A stretch of DNA of 64,000 nt, from assembly GCA_029554345.1 (NCBI GenBank), contig JAKPJF010000207.1, positions 1 to 64,000 of the forward strand, given 5' to 3'. Of the stretch, positions 1 to 7,215 are shown piece after piece (positions within the stretch are counted from its first letter, which is position 1; every line of letters begins with the position of its first letter). The translations under genes and the position numbers were made by a program. This DNA comes from Spirochaetota bacterium. GTDB taxonomy: Bacteria > Spirochaetota > UBA4802 > JAFGJZ01. A model generated the notes under the pieces. The model was given only the letters and a program-made list of their open reading frames with translations. It was not told where the DNA came from and did no database searches.

Positions 1-1
1 C

Positions 2-583
2 ATCAGAGCTTTTTTTGGTGGATTGATTCTATGTCTTATTGGATTCATTATCTCTCCCGAATACTTAAGTCTCGGCATGAATACGGTCGAAAAATCACTT
101 CACGGGAGCGAAGTTCCTTTTTACGCACCGATAGTAAAAACGGTTTCAACGGCAGTCACACTTGCCTTCGGAGGTGTCGGAGGAATAATCACACCGATAC
201 TATATGTCGGTTCGACTATCGGTTCGGCAGCTTCTTCCTTATTCGGAATAAATCCGCAGACGTTTGCTGCTGTTGCGCTGGTGAGTATGCTCGCAGGCGT
301 TACAAACGCGCCGATCGCGTCCAGTGTAATGGCGATTGAACTTTTCGGTCCTGAGATCGCGCCTTATGCATGCGTATCCTGCCTCGTTAGTTTTCTGATG
401 ACTGGTCATAGAAGCATATATCCTTCGCAGGTGCTTTCAGTCAGAAAGTCGGAATCAGTAGATGTCGAAACCGGAAAGACATTCGGAAAAATAAAGCCTT
501 CATGCGAAATAAACCAGAAGAAGATTCAGCGGAAAATAAAAAAGCGAATGAAAGAAATAATGCATATTGAAGATAAAAAATAA
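2..583 (+). CDS. ClC-family chloride channel/transporter, C-terminal part (cut by window start)
   Basis: The reading frame is open from base 2, so the true start lies outside the window and about 193 residues are visible. The segment GGVGGIITPILYVGSTIGSA matches the conserved helix-N region of ClC chloride channels and H+/Cl- exchangers (family form G-x-F-x-P). It is followed by the hydrophobic helices that end the ClC membrane domain (ALVSMLAGVTNAPIASSVMA). After the last helix there is a lysine-rich cytoplasmic tail of about 60 residues with no visible CBS domains. It acts in the inner membrane in anion transport; substrate and coupling cannot be read from this fragment. A strong hairpin follows the stop codon. 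Confidence 0.85.
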   Translation: MRAFFGGLILCLIGFIISPEYLSLGMNTVEKSLHGSEVPFYAPIVKTVSTAVTLAFGGVGGIITPILYVGSTIGSAASSLFGINPQTFAAVALVSMLAGVTNAPIASSVMAIELFGPEIAPYACVSCLVSFLMTGHRSIYPSQVLSVRKSESVDVETGKTFGKIKPSCEINQKKIQRKIKKRMKEIMHIEDKK

Positions 584-612
584 AAGAGGGGGCGTTACCC
601 CTCTTTTATTTT
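582..612. terminator. Bidirectional intrinsic terminator between the ClC gene and guaA
   Basis: A perfect 10-bp stem (AAAAGAGGGG / CCCCTCTTTT) closes a six-base loop, GCGTTA, and is flanked by A and T tracts. It sits between two converging genes, with stops at 583 (+) and 611 (-), and can serve both. Confidence 0.85.
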
Positions 613-2161
613 ATTCCCATTCTATTGTTGAAGGCGGTTTGGAAGAGACGTCATAGACTACACGGTTAATTCCGCGCACTTCATTGATTATACGGCTCGA
701 TATCTTTTTAACGAAATCGTGCGGAAGATCCGCCCAGTCTGCAGTCATCGCGTCTGTTGATTCGACGGCACGGATTGCGATTACGTTTTCATAAGTTCTA
801 TTATCGCCCATTACGCCGACAGACTTTACAGGAAGAAATATTCCGAATGCCTGCCAGAGTTTGTCATAGTATCCGGCGTTCTTAATTTCGCTGACAATGA
901 TGTCGTCCGCTTCGCGGAGAATGTCGAGGCGCGCTTTTGTGATTTCGCCGATTATGCGTATCGCAAGACCCGGACCCGGAAAAGGATGGCGCGCGATAAG
1001 TTCGCGGGGAATGCCGAGTTCGGTACCGAGAGCGCGTACTTCGTCTTTAAAAAGCTCTTTGAGAGGTTCGACTACCTTGCCTGACTCAATCAGCTTAAGG
1101 ACTTCAGGAACGCGGTTGTGGTGGCTCTTGATGGTGTCTGAAGGTCCTTTGATTGAAACTGACTCAATAACATCAGGATATAATGTTCCCTGCGCAAGAA
1201 AATCGAAACGTCCGATCTTCTTTGCTTCCTTCATGAAAACCTTTATGAATTCTTTTCCGATAATTCTTCTTTTCTTTTCGGGATCAGTCACACCCTTGAG
1301 TTTTTTGAGAAATAGATCCGCCGCGTCAACAGCGATGAGGTTGAGATTAAGTCCTTCCTTGTATCTCTTGATGACGTTCTCGGCTTCATTTTTTCTGAGA
1401 ACGCCGTTATCTACAAATACGCAGTAAAGCTTTTCTCCGATTGCTTTCTGCAAAAGAACAGCTGTTACGGTAGAATCGACTCCGCCCGAAAGCCCGAGAA
1501 GAACGGTTCCGTTTCCGACTTCTCTTCTGATCTGTTCAACCGACGAATCAACGAAGGATTTCATCGTCCATAGTCCCTTGAGTTTGCATATCTCGAAAAG
1601 GAAATTCGCGATGACTTCTTTTCCGTGAACGCTGTGAAAAACTTCGGGATGAAACTGAATGCCGTAGATGTTTTTTTCTTTGTTCTGAATTGCCGCAACC
1701 GGAGTGTTTTCTGATTCGGCAACTATTTCAAAACCGGAAGGAATTTCAGTTACTTTATCGCCGTGGCTCATCCATACGGTTTCGCGTTCTGAAAGACCCT
1801 TGAAAAGAGGGGATTCTTTCTTGATAACGATTTCCGCTCTGCCGTATTCTTTCTTGTTTGATGAAGAGCTCTTTCCGGCAAAACCGTTTACTATCATGTA
1901 AAGACCGTAACAGATGCCGAGTACTGGAACATTCAAGTTGAAGATTTCATTTGAAACGAAGGGAGCGCCTTTGTCATAAGTTGAAGAAGGGCCGCCTGAA
2001 AGGATGATTGCACTTGGTTTTTCGTTTTTGATTTTTTCAACCGGGTAATTGAATGGAACGATTTCCGCATAGACTTTCTGTTCACGCACTTTGCGGGCTA
2101 TAAGCTGAGTGTACTGCGAACCGAAATCCAGTATCAGAACTTTTTCATCATGAAGATTCAT
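611..2161 (-). CDS. guaA: GMP synthase (glutamine-hydrolysing)
   Basis: This enzyme converts XMP, ATP and glutamine to GMP in the cytoplasm, the last step of guanine nucleotide synthesis. The N-terminal class I glutamine amidotransferase domain shows C84 in GICYG and H171/E173 in QFHPEV. The ATP-pyrophosphatase P-loop SGGVDS is at about 225-230, and the dimerisation domain ends in the family-typical KPPSTIEWE. At 516 residues it has the normal length. After the catalytic Cys the sequence reads CYGLYMI, where most GMP synthases have CYGMQ or CYGLQ, a small deviation. The ATG overlaps the purE stop by four bases (ATGA), so purE-guaA is probably translationally coupled. Confidence 0.97.
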   Translation of the reverse strand: MNLHDEKVLILDFGSQYTQLIARKVREQKVYAEIVPFNYPVEKIKNEKPSAIILSGGPSSTYDKGAPFVSNEIFNLNVPVLGICYGLYMIVNGFAGKSSSSNKKEYGRAEIVIKKESPLFKGLSERETVWMSHGDKVTEIPSGFEIVAESENTPVAAIQNKEKNIYGIQFHPEVFHSVHGKEVIANFLFEICKLKGLWTMKSFVDSSVEQIRREVGNGTVLLGLSGGVDSTVTAVLLQKAIGEKLYCVFVDNGVLRKNEAENVIKRYKEGLNLNLIAVDAADLFLKKLKGVTDPEKKRRIIGKEFIKVFMKEAKKIGRFDFLAQGTLYPDVIESVSIKGPSDTIKSHHNRVPEVLKLIESGKVVEPLKELFKDEVRALGTELGIPRELIARHPFPGPGLAIRIIGEITKARLDILREADDIIVSEIKNAGYYDKLWQAFGIFLPVKSVGVMGDNRTYENVIAIRAVESTDAMTADWADLPHDFVKKISSRIINEVRGINRVVYDVSSKPPSTIEWE

Positions 2162-2688
2162 TTTTTAACTCCGAGTGAATCAATATATTCTTTGTAGCCT
2201 TTTTCATTTAAAAGATCATTTTTCTTTTTGATTTCAGTTTTCATTTCTTCGCGGTATGCCGCGAGTTTTTCGGCAATCGAAGAGTCGGAAACCGAAAGAA
2301 TTGATAAAGCGAAAAGCGCCGAGTTTGCTCCACCCGCTTTACCTGCCGGCATCGCAGCTACCGGAATTCCGGACGGCATCTGAATTATTGAGAGAATGGA
2401 ATCGAGACCGCCCGATACCGGAGATTCAATCGGAATTCCGACAATCGGAAGGGTGGTGTGAGCCGCGCAAACACCAGGAAGATGCGCCGCGCCGCCTGCA
2501 GCGGCGATGATTACTTTGATGCCGCGTGAACGCGCGCTTTCAACCCATTCTTTGGTCTGTTCTGGTGTGCGGTGAGCAGATGAGAAGATGATCTCAAAAC
2601 TGACACCGAATTTATCGAGAATTTCAGGGCACTGTCTGATTTTAGGGAGATCGGAATCGCTGCCGAGAATTATTCCTATTTGGGGCAT
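2158..2688 (-). CDS. purE: N5-carboxyaminoimidazole ribonucleotide mutase
   Basis: PurE moves the carboxyl group of N5-CAIR to C4 in purine synthesis. The class I signature [11 protein letters not shown] opens the protein, followed by SAHRTPEQ with the conserved His and by the glycine-rich [13 protein letters not shown] start at the ATG at 2688 because a strong ribosome site (GGAGGA, about 2698-2703) lies just upstream; the 22 extra residues of the longer frame do not look like PurE. It gives 176 residues, slightly longer than usual (about 160-170). It is the first gene of a purE-guaA pair. Confidence 0.95.
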   Translation of the reverse strand: MPQIGIILGSDSDLPKIRQCPEILDKFGVSFEIIFSSAHRTPEQTKEWVESARSRGIKVIIAAAGGAAHLPGVCAAHTTLPIVGIPIESPVSGGLDSILSIIQMPSGIPVAAMPAGKAGGANSALFALSILSVSDSSIAEKLAAYREEMKTEIKKKNDLLNEKGYKEYIDSLGVKK

Positions 2689-2757
2689 GGTTCGGTTCCT
2701 CCGGAAATTATGAAGTATTTGGGATAAGCACAAATTATAGGCAGATATTGTCAATCA

Positions 2758-3735
2758 GTTTCCGCACGGAGGCGGAAACATTGCCTGCGAGGCGGACGGA
2801 GTCCGCAGCAGGAGAACGCAAGCGTTACCTCGGAGATATAGGTGTTAAATTGATTTAAAGTTACATTCGGAGCGAACAGGAAGTTCGCGGAGATAACGAA
2901 TCATTTGATTGAAGTCATTAGCAAATCCGCAGGCGCTTGCACAGGATGTGCATTGCAAATCGCTTTGTGTCGTCCTCCGTGACGACAAGTTGCGATTTGT
3001 TGCCGGATTCCTTCCGGCAATGAGGCGCGGCCAGGACGGCAAACGCGCCGAGGAGTAGAAACTGTCGAGACGCTTTTGTGCAAACCTCCTGTTTGCGAGG
3101 GAAGCGTCTCGATTGTCGGGATCGTTCCGACTGCCTGCGAGATGGACGAAGTCCGCAGCAGGAGAACGCAAGCGTTACCGCATAGTTTGAGGTGATAAAT
3201 CAATTTGATGTTGTATCCGGAGCGAACAGGAAGTTCGCGGAGATAAAGCAATGGTATACTGAATTTGTGAGTAAATCCGCACGGAGGCGGAAACATTGCC
3301 CGCTATGGACGAAGTCCATAGCGGGAGACCGCAAGCGTTACCGCATAGTTTGAGGTGATAATTGGCATTATTGATATAATCGAAACGGTCAAGGATGACC
3401 GTTGAGAAAAAGCAACAATTGTATTCAAGCATAAATGCTCTAACGCACGGAGGCGGAAACTGTCGAGACGCTTTTGTGCAAACTTTGAGCCATCACGATG
3501 ATGGCAACGAGACTCTGTGCCAGGACGGCACAAAAAGAGTCGAGCAGTTTGCGAGGGAAGCGTCTCGATTGTCGGGATCGTTCCGACTGCCTGCGAGGCG
3601 GACGAAGTCCGCAGCAGGAGAACGCAAGCGTTACCTCGGAGATATAGGTGTTAAATTGATTTAAAGTTGCATTCGGAGCGAACAGGAAGTTCGCGGAGAT
3701 AAAGCAATGGGACACTGAATTTGTGAGTAAATTTT
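2758..3735. repeat. Mosaic array of nested hairpin repeats; no protein gene
   Basis: No convincing coding sequence lies between purE and the vapB promoter; open frames here are by-products of the repeats. The stretch is built from recurring hairpin modules. A is TCCGC-acggag-GCGGA (2758-2779, about 3276-3292, partial at 3445). B is CCTGC..GGAC-gaa-GTCC..GCAGG (about 2783, 3132, 3299, 3590). C is AACGC-aa-GCGTT. D is an AT-rich spacer with TGAGGTG or ATAGGTG. E is GCGAAC-aggaa-GTTCGC (about 2872, 3231, 3678). G is CGAGACGCTT...AAGCGTCTCG (3066-3111 and 3464-3567), always followed by GTCGG-gatcgtt-CCGAC. The loops of G hold further hairpins, nested up to four levels at 3464-3567. Separate nested hairpins fill 2938-3049. 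Modules A to E recur in the same order at 59397-59530. Confidence 0.85.
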
Positions 3736-3770
3736 ACAGGAGCCGAGGTGAGGGCGCACGTATTTTTTTT

Positions 3771-3792
3771 CCACACCTGGCGGTTTGTTTTT
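3771..3792 (+). repeat. 22-bp direct repeat upstream of vapBC (copy 1)
   Basis: The element reads CCACACCT followed by GGCGGTTTGTTTTT. The same 22 bases with two substitutions occur at 4951-4972 upstream of mazEF. It lies about 110 bases before the vapB -35 box and marks the left edge of a cassette-like unit. An inverted match, ACCGCC, occurs at about 3846, so it may be one arm of a larger imperfect palindrome. Confidence 0.75.
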
Positions 3793-3901
3793 GATTCGGC
3801 ATTCAATAAATCATCTGATGATGACGAATTGTTTTTCTGCAATTACCGCCTAACATTTCAACAATCCATTCTCATCACTTAATTCAATGTTAAAAAAAGA
3901 C

Positions 3902-3937
3902 TTGATACTTTGTCAAAAGATATGTATCATGATATCT
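3902..3937 (+). promoter_or_regulatory. vapBC promoter with overlapping palindromic operator
   Basis: A -35 box TTGATA (3902-3907) and a -10 box TATCAT (3925-3930) are 17 bases apart. An inverted repeat, AGATAT-N8-ATATCT (3918-3937), covers the -10 box. This is the expected arrangement for autorepression by a VapB-VapC complex; repression itself is inferred. Confidence 0.65.
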
Positions 3938-3961
3938 ATCAGATGAATGGGGGATAATTAT

Positions 3962-4192
3962 ATGGACGCAGCAAAAATATTTACAACCGGAAGGAGTCAG
4001 GCCGTAAGATTGCCAAAGGAATATAGATTTTTAACCGAATCTGTATTTGTTAAACGGATTGATGATATGGTTATTCTTATACCGAAAGATAAAGTTTGGG
4101 ATAATTTTTCAAAAAGTCTGGAGAAGTTTCCTGAAAATTTTATGTCTGAACGGATTCAGCCGGCCATTGAAGCGAGAGAAATTATCGAATGA
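3962..4192 (+). CDS. VapB-type antitoxin (AbrB/SpoVT fold)
   Basis: This antitoxin of 76 residues should bind and neutralise the downstream PIN-domain RNase and repress the shared promoter. The N-terminus has the AbrB-like swapped-hairpin pattern TTGRSQAVRLPKEYRF, typical of VapB/MazE proteins that act on VapC. The C-terminal half, which would wrap the toxin, is acidic to mixed. I prefer the ATG at 3962; an in-frame ATG at 3947 would add five residues. The TGA stop overlaps the toxin ATG by four bases. Confidence 0.88.
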   Translation: MDAAKIFTTGRSQAVRLPKEYRFLTESVFVKRIDDMVILIPKDKVWDNFSKSLEKFPENFMSERIQPAIEAREIIE

Positions 4193-4587
4193 AGTATCTT
4201 CTTGATACAAACATATGTATTTATATTATCAATAAAAGACCCGTTTCTGTTATACAGCGGTTGTCGAATTATGAAATAGACGATATTGCCATATCTTCAA
4301 TTACGGTTTCGGAACTCGAATACGGCATCAATAAAAGTAAAAATCCTGATAACAGCCGAATTGCATTAATTGAATTCCTGTTGCCGTTTAAATTGATTGA
4401 TTATGATTTTAAAGCGGCAAAAGAATATGGGATTATCAGATCGGACTTGGAAAAATCCGGTCAACCGATCGGAGCGATGGATTATTTATTAGCGGCACAG
4501 GCAATATCGTTAGATTTAATTTTGGTTTCTAATAATTTGAAGGAATTTTCAAAGGTTAAGAAATTGAGAATGGAGAACTGGGTTTAA
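4189..4587 (+). CDS. VapC-type toxin, PIN-domain ribonuclease
   Basis: This is a PIN-domain endoribonuclease of 132 residues; VapC toxins typically cut tRNA or rRNA in a Mg2+-dependent way. Acidic metal-binding positions are visible: the Asp in LLDTNICIYI, the Glu in TVSELEYG and the Asp in GAMDYLLAAQA. The C-terminal SNNLKEFSKVKKLRMENW matches the usual VapC ending. It overlaps the antitoxin start-stop (ATGA), so production is coupled. The hairpin tail at 4588 follows directly. Confidence 0.9.
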   Translation: MKYLLDTNICIYIINKRPVSVIQRLSNYEIDDIAISSITVSELEYGINKSKNPDNSRIALIEFLLPFKLIDYDFKAAKEYGIIRSDLEKSGQPIGAMDYLLAAQAISLDLILVSNNLKEFSKVKKLRMENWV

Positions 4588-4950
4588 TTACATGGTGTCA
4601 TGTGATACATAAAAGGTGCAGAGCACCTTTTAAATCCGATTTGTCCGGTCACCGGACTTGTTGTCAAAGGCTTCGCCTTTGTAATCCGGTTTCGCATGGA
4701 TCATGCGAGAATATTCAAAGGGACGAGGAGCTCAGTCGCCGCTCCTCATCCCTTTGAGATCCCACTCCTGGCTTTTATCGGGCGAATTCCTCGCACCGGC
4801 TTTTCGCCGGACGCTGCGGTCGCGCGTTGCGAGGCGCTTTTATTCCGACTTCCTGTCGGAAATTGAAGCGCCTCGGTGGCGGTTCTCCTACCGCCTTAGT
4901 GTCCGACTGCGTCGGACGTTTTAATGATTTTGTTTTCATTCATCTTTTCC
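4588..4950. repeat. Hairpin-module tail behind vapBC
   Basis: No gene is supported here. Successive hairpins are ACATG-gtgt-CATGT, AAAAGGTGC-aga-GCACCTTTT (4611-4631, terminator-like), GTCCGG-tc-CCGGAC type, AAAGGC-ttc-GCCTTT, CGCATG-gat-CATGCG, and a long AAAGGG...CCCTTT stem with GAGGAGC...GCTCCTC inside. GAGGCGCTT...AAGCGCCTC (4831-4874) encloses CCGAC-ttcct-GTCGG. GGCGGT-tctcct-ACCGCC and GTCCGAC-tgc-GTCGGAC complete the set. The first and last modules recur, with stem changes, behind mazEF. Confidence 0.8.
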
Positions 4951-4972
4951 CCACGCCAGGCGGTTTGTTTTT
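4951..4972 (+). repeat. 22-bp direct repeat upstream of mazEF (copy 2)
   Basis: It matches 3771-3792 at 20 of 22 bases (core GGCGGTTTGTTTTT). It lies about 150 bases before the mazE -35 box, so both toxin-antitoxin units begin with the same element in the same orientation, 1180 bases apart. Confidence 0.75.
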
Positions 4973-5123
4973 AGATTTGAAATTTCTGTAATCACTAAGC
5001 ATGCAGATTTCAATCGTTATGAAGCGGTATATTTTATGGCGATTTAATCTTGCATTGATTTTGGTTTGTTCGAATGCGGCGGAATGAGGTTAGGGGAAGA
5101 GTTGATTTGAAGAAATTAAACAG

Positions 5124-5152
5124 TTGACATGTAACTATATTGTGATTACGTT
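5124..5152 (+). promoter_or_regulatory. Candidate mazEF promoter
   Basis: A consensus -35 box TTGACA (5124-5129) is followed after 17 bases by a weak -10, TACGTT (5147-5152). A start near 5158-5160 would place the ATG at 5155 before the transcript, which favours the mazE start at 5176. Confidence 0.5.
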
Positions 5153-5175
5153 AAATGATCGATAGGTTATTCATT

Positions 5176-5424
5176 ATGAAAGTCAATATTGTACAAATAG
5201 GAAACTCAAAGGGGATACGAATACCTTCTTCAGTTCTATCACAATGTCATATCGGAACAGAAGTTGAAATGAAGATTGAAAATCAGAAAATCATTATTAT
5301 TCCTGTAAAAGAAACACCCAGAAGAGAATGGTCGAAAAAGTTCAAAGAAATGTCTGAAAATAAACACGACTCTTTGCTTATTGATGATTCATTGGATATT
5401 GAGCAGGAAGATTTCGAATGGTAA
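5176..5424 (+). CDS. MazE/PemI-type antitoxin (AbrB fold)
   Basis: The protein has 82 residues. The N-terminus KVNIVQIGNSKGIRIPSS is a clear MazE/PemI DNA-binding swapped hairpin. The C-terminus is acidic (SLLIDDSLDIEQEDFEW), as expected for the part that occupies the MazF active site. An upstream in-frame ATG at 5155 is less likely because it lies at or before the expected transcription start. The gene overlaps mazF by seven bases, the usual coupled arrangement, and together they should autorepress the promoter. Confidence 0.88.
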   Translation: MKVNIVQIGNSKGIRIPSSVLSQCHIGTEVEMKIENQKIIIIPVKETPRREWSKKFKEMSENKHDSLLIDDSLDIEQEDFEW

Positions 5425-5741
5425 TAGATCAATATGATGTTGTGTTGGTAAATCTTGACCCAACAGTCGGTCATGAAATTAAAAAAAGCCGGCCATGTAC
5501 CGTAATTTCGCCGAATGAAATGAATCATAATATTTCAACAATAATCATTGCGCCAATGACAACAAAAGGACATGACTATCCATCCCGTGTTAAGACAAAT
5601 TTTAATTTGAAGGATGGATGGATAGTTATAGATCAGATTAGAACGATAGACAAAGTAAGAATAATTAAAAAATTAGGTAAACTTGACAAGAAAACGATCA
5701 CGAAGATCAAAGCAGTTATTAAAGAAATGTTGGTAGAATAA
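5418..5741 (+). CDS. MazF/PemK-type toxin, sequence-specific mRNA interferase
   Basis: This is a toxin of 107 residues in the MazF/PemK/CcdB fold. Family motifs are visible in order: a start with YDVVLVNLDPTVGHEIKKSRP (G-H-E and S-R-P blocks), then CTVISPNEMN, then IIIAPMTTKG near residue 50. MazF enzymes cut single-stranded mRNA at short sequences; the cut site here is unknown. The stop is followed within a few bases by the hairpin CGCATG-gtgt-CATGCG. Confidence 0.9.
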   Translation: MVIDQYDVVLVNLDPTVGHEIKKSRPCTVISPNEMNHNISTIIIAPMTTKGHDYPSRVKTNFNLKDGWIVIDQIRTIDKVRIIKKLGKLDKKTITKIKAVIKEMLVE

Positions 5742-5945
5742 GTTTCGCATGGTGTCATGCGAGACACAAAAGGTGCTTCGCACCTTTTAAATCCGTTTGC
5801 CGATTTCTTTTGCGTGCCCAAAAGAAATTCGGCGAAAGAAAAGGGCACCGCTGCGCGGGGCTTGTCGCGACAGAACTATCGCGCATTTCTTCGAAATGAC
5901 TGCGATAATCTGCGCTTATTTGGTGTCCGACTGCGTCGGACGGTT
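5742..5945. repeat. Hairpin-module tail behind mazEF
   Basis: No gene is supported. The stretch opens with CGCATG-gtgt-CATGCG (5746-5761) and AAAAGGTGC-ttc-GCACCTTTT (5768-5788), and closes with GTCCGAC-tgc-GTCGGAC (about 5926-5942). These are the same first and last modules as behind vapBC, with compensatory stem or loop changes. The middle modules differ: a long imperfect TTTCTTTTG/CAAAAGAAA stem and an ATCGC..GCGAT stem enclosing ATTTC-ttc-GAAAT. Confidence 0.8.
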
Positions 5946-6028
5946 TTGGTGTTATTGCTATCATCCGTCTTTATTTGAAGTGCTTAGCGCACTTTCTTGA
6001 TTTTAGAAATCATTCATTTTATAATATC

Positions 6029-6071
6029 ATTACGCGTTTATTCGCTGCGCTCAGCATACGCGTAATTTTTT
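6029..6071. terminator. Strong hairpin with T-tract
   Basis: A perfect 9-bp stem, ATTACGCGT / ACGCGTAAT, with a smaller GCT..AGC pairing inside is followed by five or more T. It could end transcripts leaving the mazEF unit. Apart from this hairpin, 5946-6335 shows no recognisable gene; it is AT-rich. Confidence 0.55.
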
Positions 6072-6335
6072 CTGTGACAGTTGGATTATTTTGGATTTGA
6101 CATTCATGAAAACATTATGCATAAAGATCATAATAATCATTGAGTGGAAGATCTTAGGGTGTTCATCGGTTAAAGCTGAACAGTTCGCAACTTTAAAATG
6201 AAAAAACAAAAGAAGCGAGATTGAAACATTTTATAGGTTTAGCTTCGTGTATTATTAGATTTTTGGTGGAGTATGTGACAGAAGTATCATCTATGTTTAG
6301 GATAAATGGATAGAAATTTTGATTTAGGAATGATT

Positions 6336-6818
6336 ATGAAATTTTCAGAAATCAGAGAAAGAATAACCGGAATTAATTGTTCTGTATTTGGAATTTCTTG
6401 GAATCCATCAGAGGCAGAATGTAATATTGCAAAACGGATTATTCGTTTTCTCGAAGATCGCAGGGTTTTATATAGTCCGAGCGAAATGGAAGTGCCCAAC
6501 CACTGTGTTCAATCCATTATTGAAATTCGTAAATTTTTAACTACGGAATTGCAAAGTTTGTCTAATAAATCAAAACTGTATGATCCAGTTAAAGCTATGC
6601 GTATATCCTGTAGGAAATTTCTTGATAAAATGAATATTGAAGATAATAGATTCATGGATAATGCAAGGAGTTGGGGTCATTGGGCAAGTTGGACTTTTGC
6701 TTCTGCGTTAGGAGAATTAAGAGGTAATTTTGGTATCATGGTTGCTCAAATTGCAACTTTATATGGAATTGATGTTGAAGATGATTTAGCTTCGATTATT
6801 CCAGAAAAGGATAATTAA
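6336..6818 (+). CDS. Uncharacterised protein, 160 residues
   Basis: The N-terminal block ITGINCSVFGISWNPSEAE and the following FLEDRRVLY segment look like a small conserved family of unknown function; I believe it corresponds to DUF6650, but this is from memory. The body is predicted mostly helical, with a conserved-looking SWGHWASWTFASALGELRG segment near the C-terminus. There is no signal peptide or membrane segment. I start at 6336 because AGGA (6326-6329) is well spaced; ATGs at 6306 and 6330 are alternatives. It lies alone upstream of a restriction-modification pair, in AT-rich DNA, so a role linked to defence is possible but not shown. Confidence 0.65.
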   Translation: MKFSEIRERITGINCSVFGISWNPSEAECNIAKRIIRFLEDRRVLYSPSEMEVPNHCVQSIIEIRKFLTTELQSLSNKSKLYDPVKAMRISCRKFLDKMNIEDNRFMDNARSWGHWASWTFASALGELRGNFGIMVAQIATLYGIDVEDDLASIIPEKDN

Positions 6819-7215
6819 AATGTTATCCATCTTATATAATACGAAATGATTCAATATAGAAGCTTTCTTTTTTTGAGGAAATAACTATCTCGGACTGACC
6901 CCTGTTCTAATTTCCCTCTCCTCAATAATGTAAAACAGCCTGACGGGATGTCCACCTTTTTCGCCTTGATTTTCAGACCGCTTTCAACGGATTGCAAAAA
7001 AAAAGTTATATTGATAATTAATTTCTAAAATACGTTATATCCTTTGTAAAGTATTCGAGTAATTTGGCGCTGAGAGGTTACTGGTGAGAATTTTCTTGTT
7101 TATAAATTACTATGACGAACATGTTCTTTGTTCATGGTTTTAGTATTGACGATGATAGCGATGGTTTGTAATAAGTTAAGAGGATTTGACTCTCAACAAA
7201 TTATAGGTGTTATCC
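6819..7215. other. Gap with a decayed copy of the flaB terminator region
   Basis: No gene was found. Around 6910-6965 the sequence CCCTCTC...AGCCTGACGGGATGTCC resembles 9320-9358 (CCCTCTC...AGCCGGATGGGATGTCC), but the stem no longer pairs fully. The match suggests duplication when the restriction-modification block was inserted. The rest is AT-rich and featureless. Confidence 0.5.

Noticed and set aside
897-1901. Plus-strand open frames opposite guaA (897-1427, 1704-1901)
   Set aside because: They are shadows of the clearly coding minus strand.
2758-3735. CRISPR array
   Set aside because: Repeats are long, variable, nested palindromes without regular spacers, and no cas genes are present.
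2845-3842. Several overlapping open frames of 60-130 codons on both strands (for example 2901-3296 and 3440-3715 minus)
   Set aside because: They are translations of the hairpin repeats, lack ribosome sites, and the same peptides recur wherever the repeat occurs.
4703-4924. Open frame of 73 codons behind vapBC
   Set aside because: It lies entirely in the hairpin modules and is rich in Arg, Leu and Ser from palindromic DNA.
3771-5945. A true integron with attC sites
   Set aside because: I could not find paired RYYYAAC/GTTRRRY core sites at consistent positions, and no integrase is in view. It is kept only as a hypothesis in the findings.
5757-6000. Three overlapping open frames behind mazEF
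   Set aside because: They are by-products of the hairpin tail in different frames, with no family resemblance.
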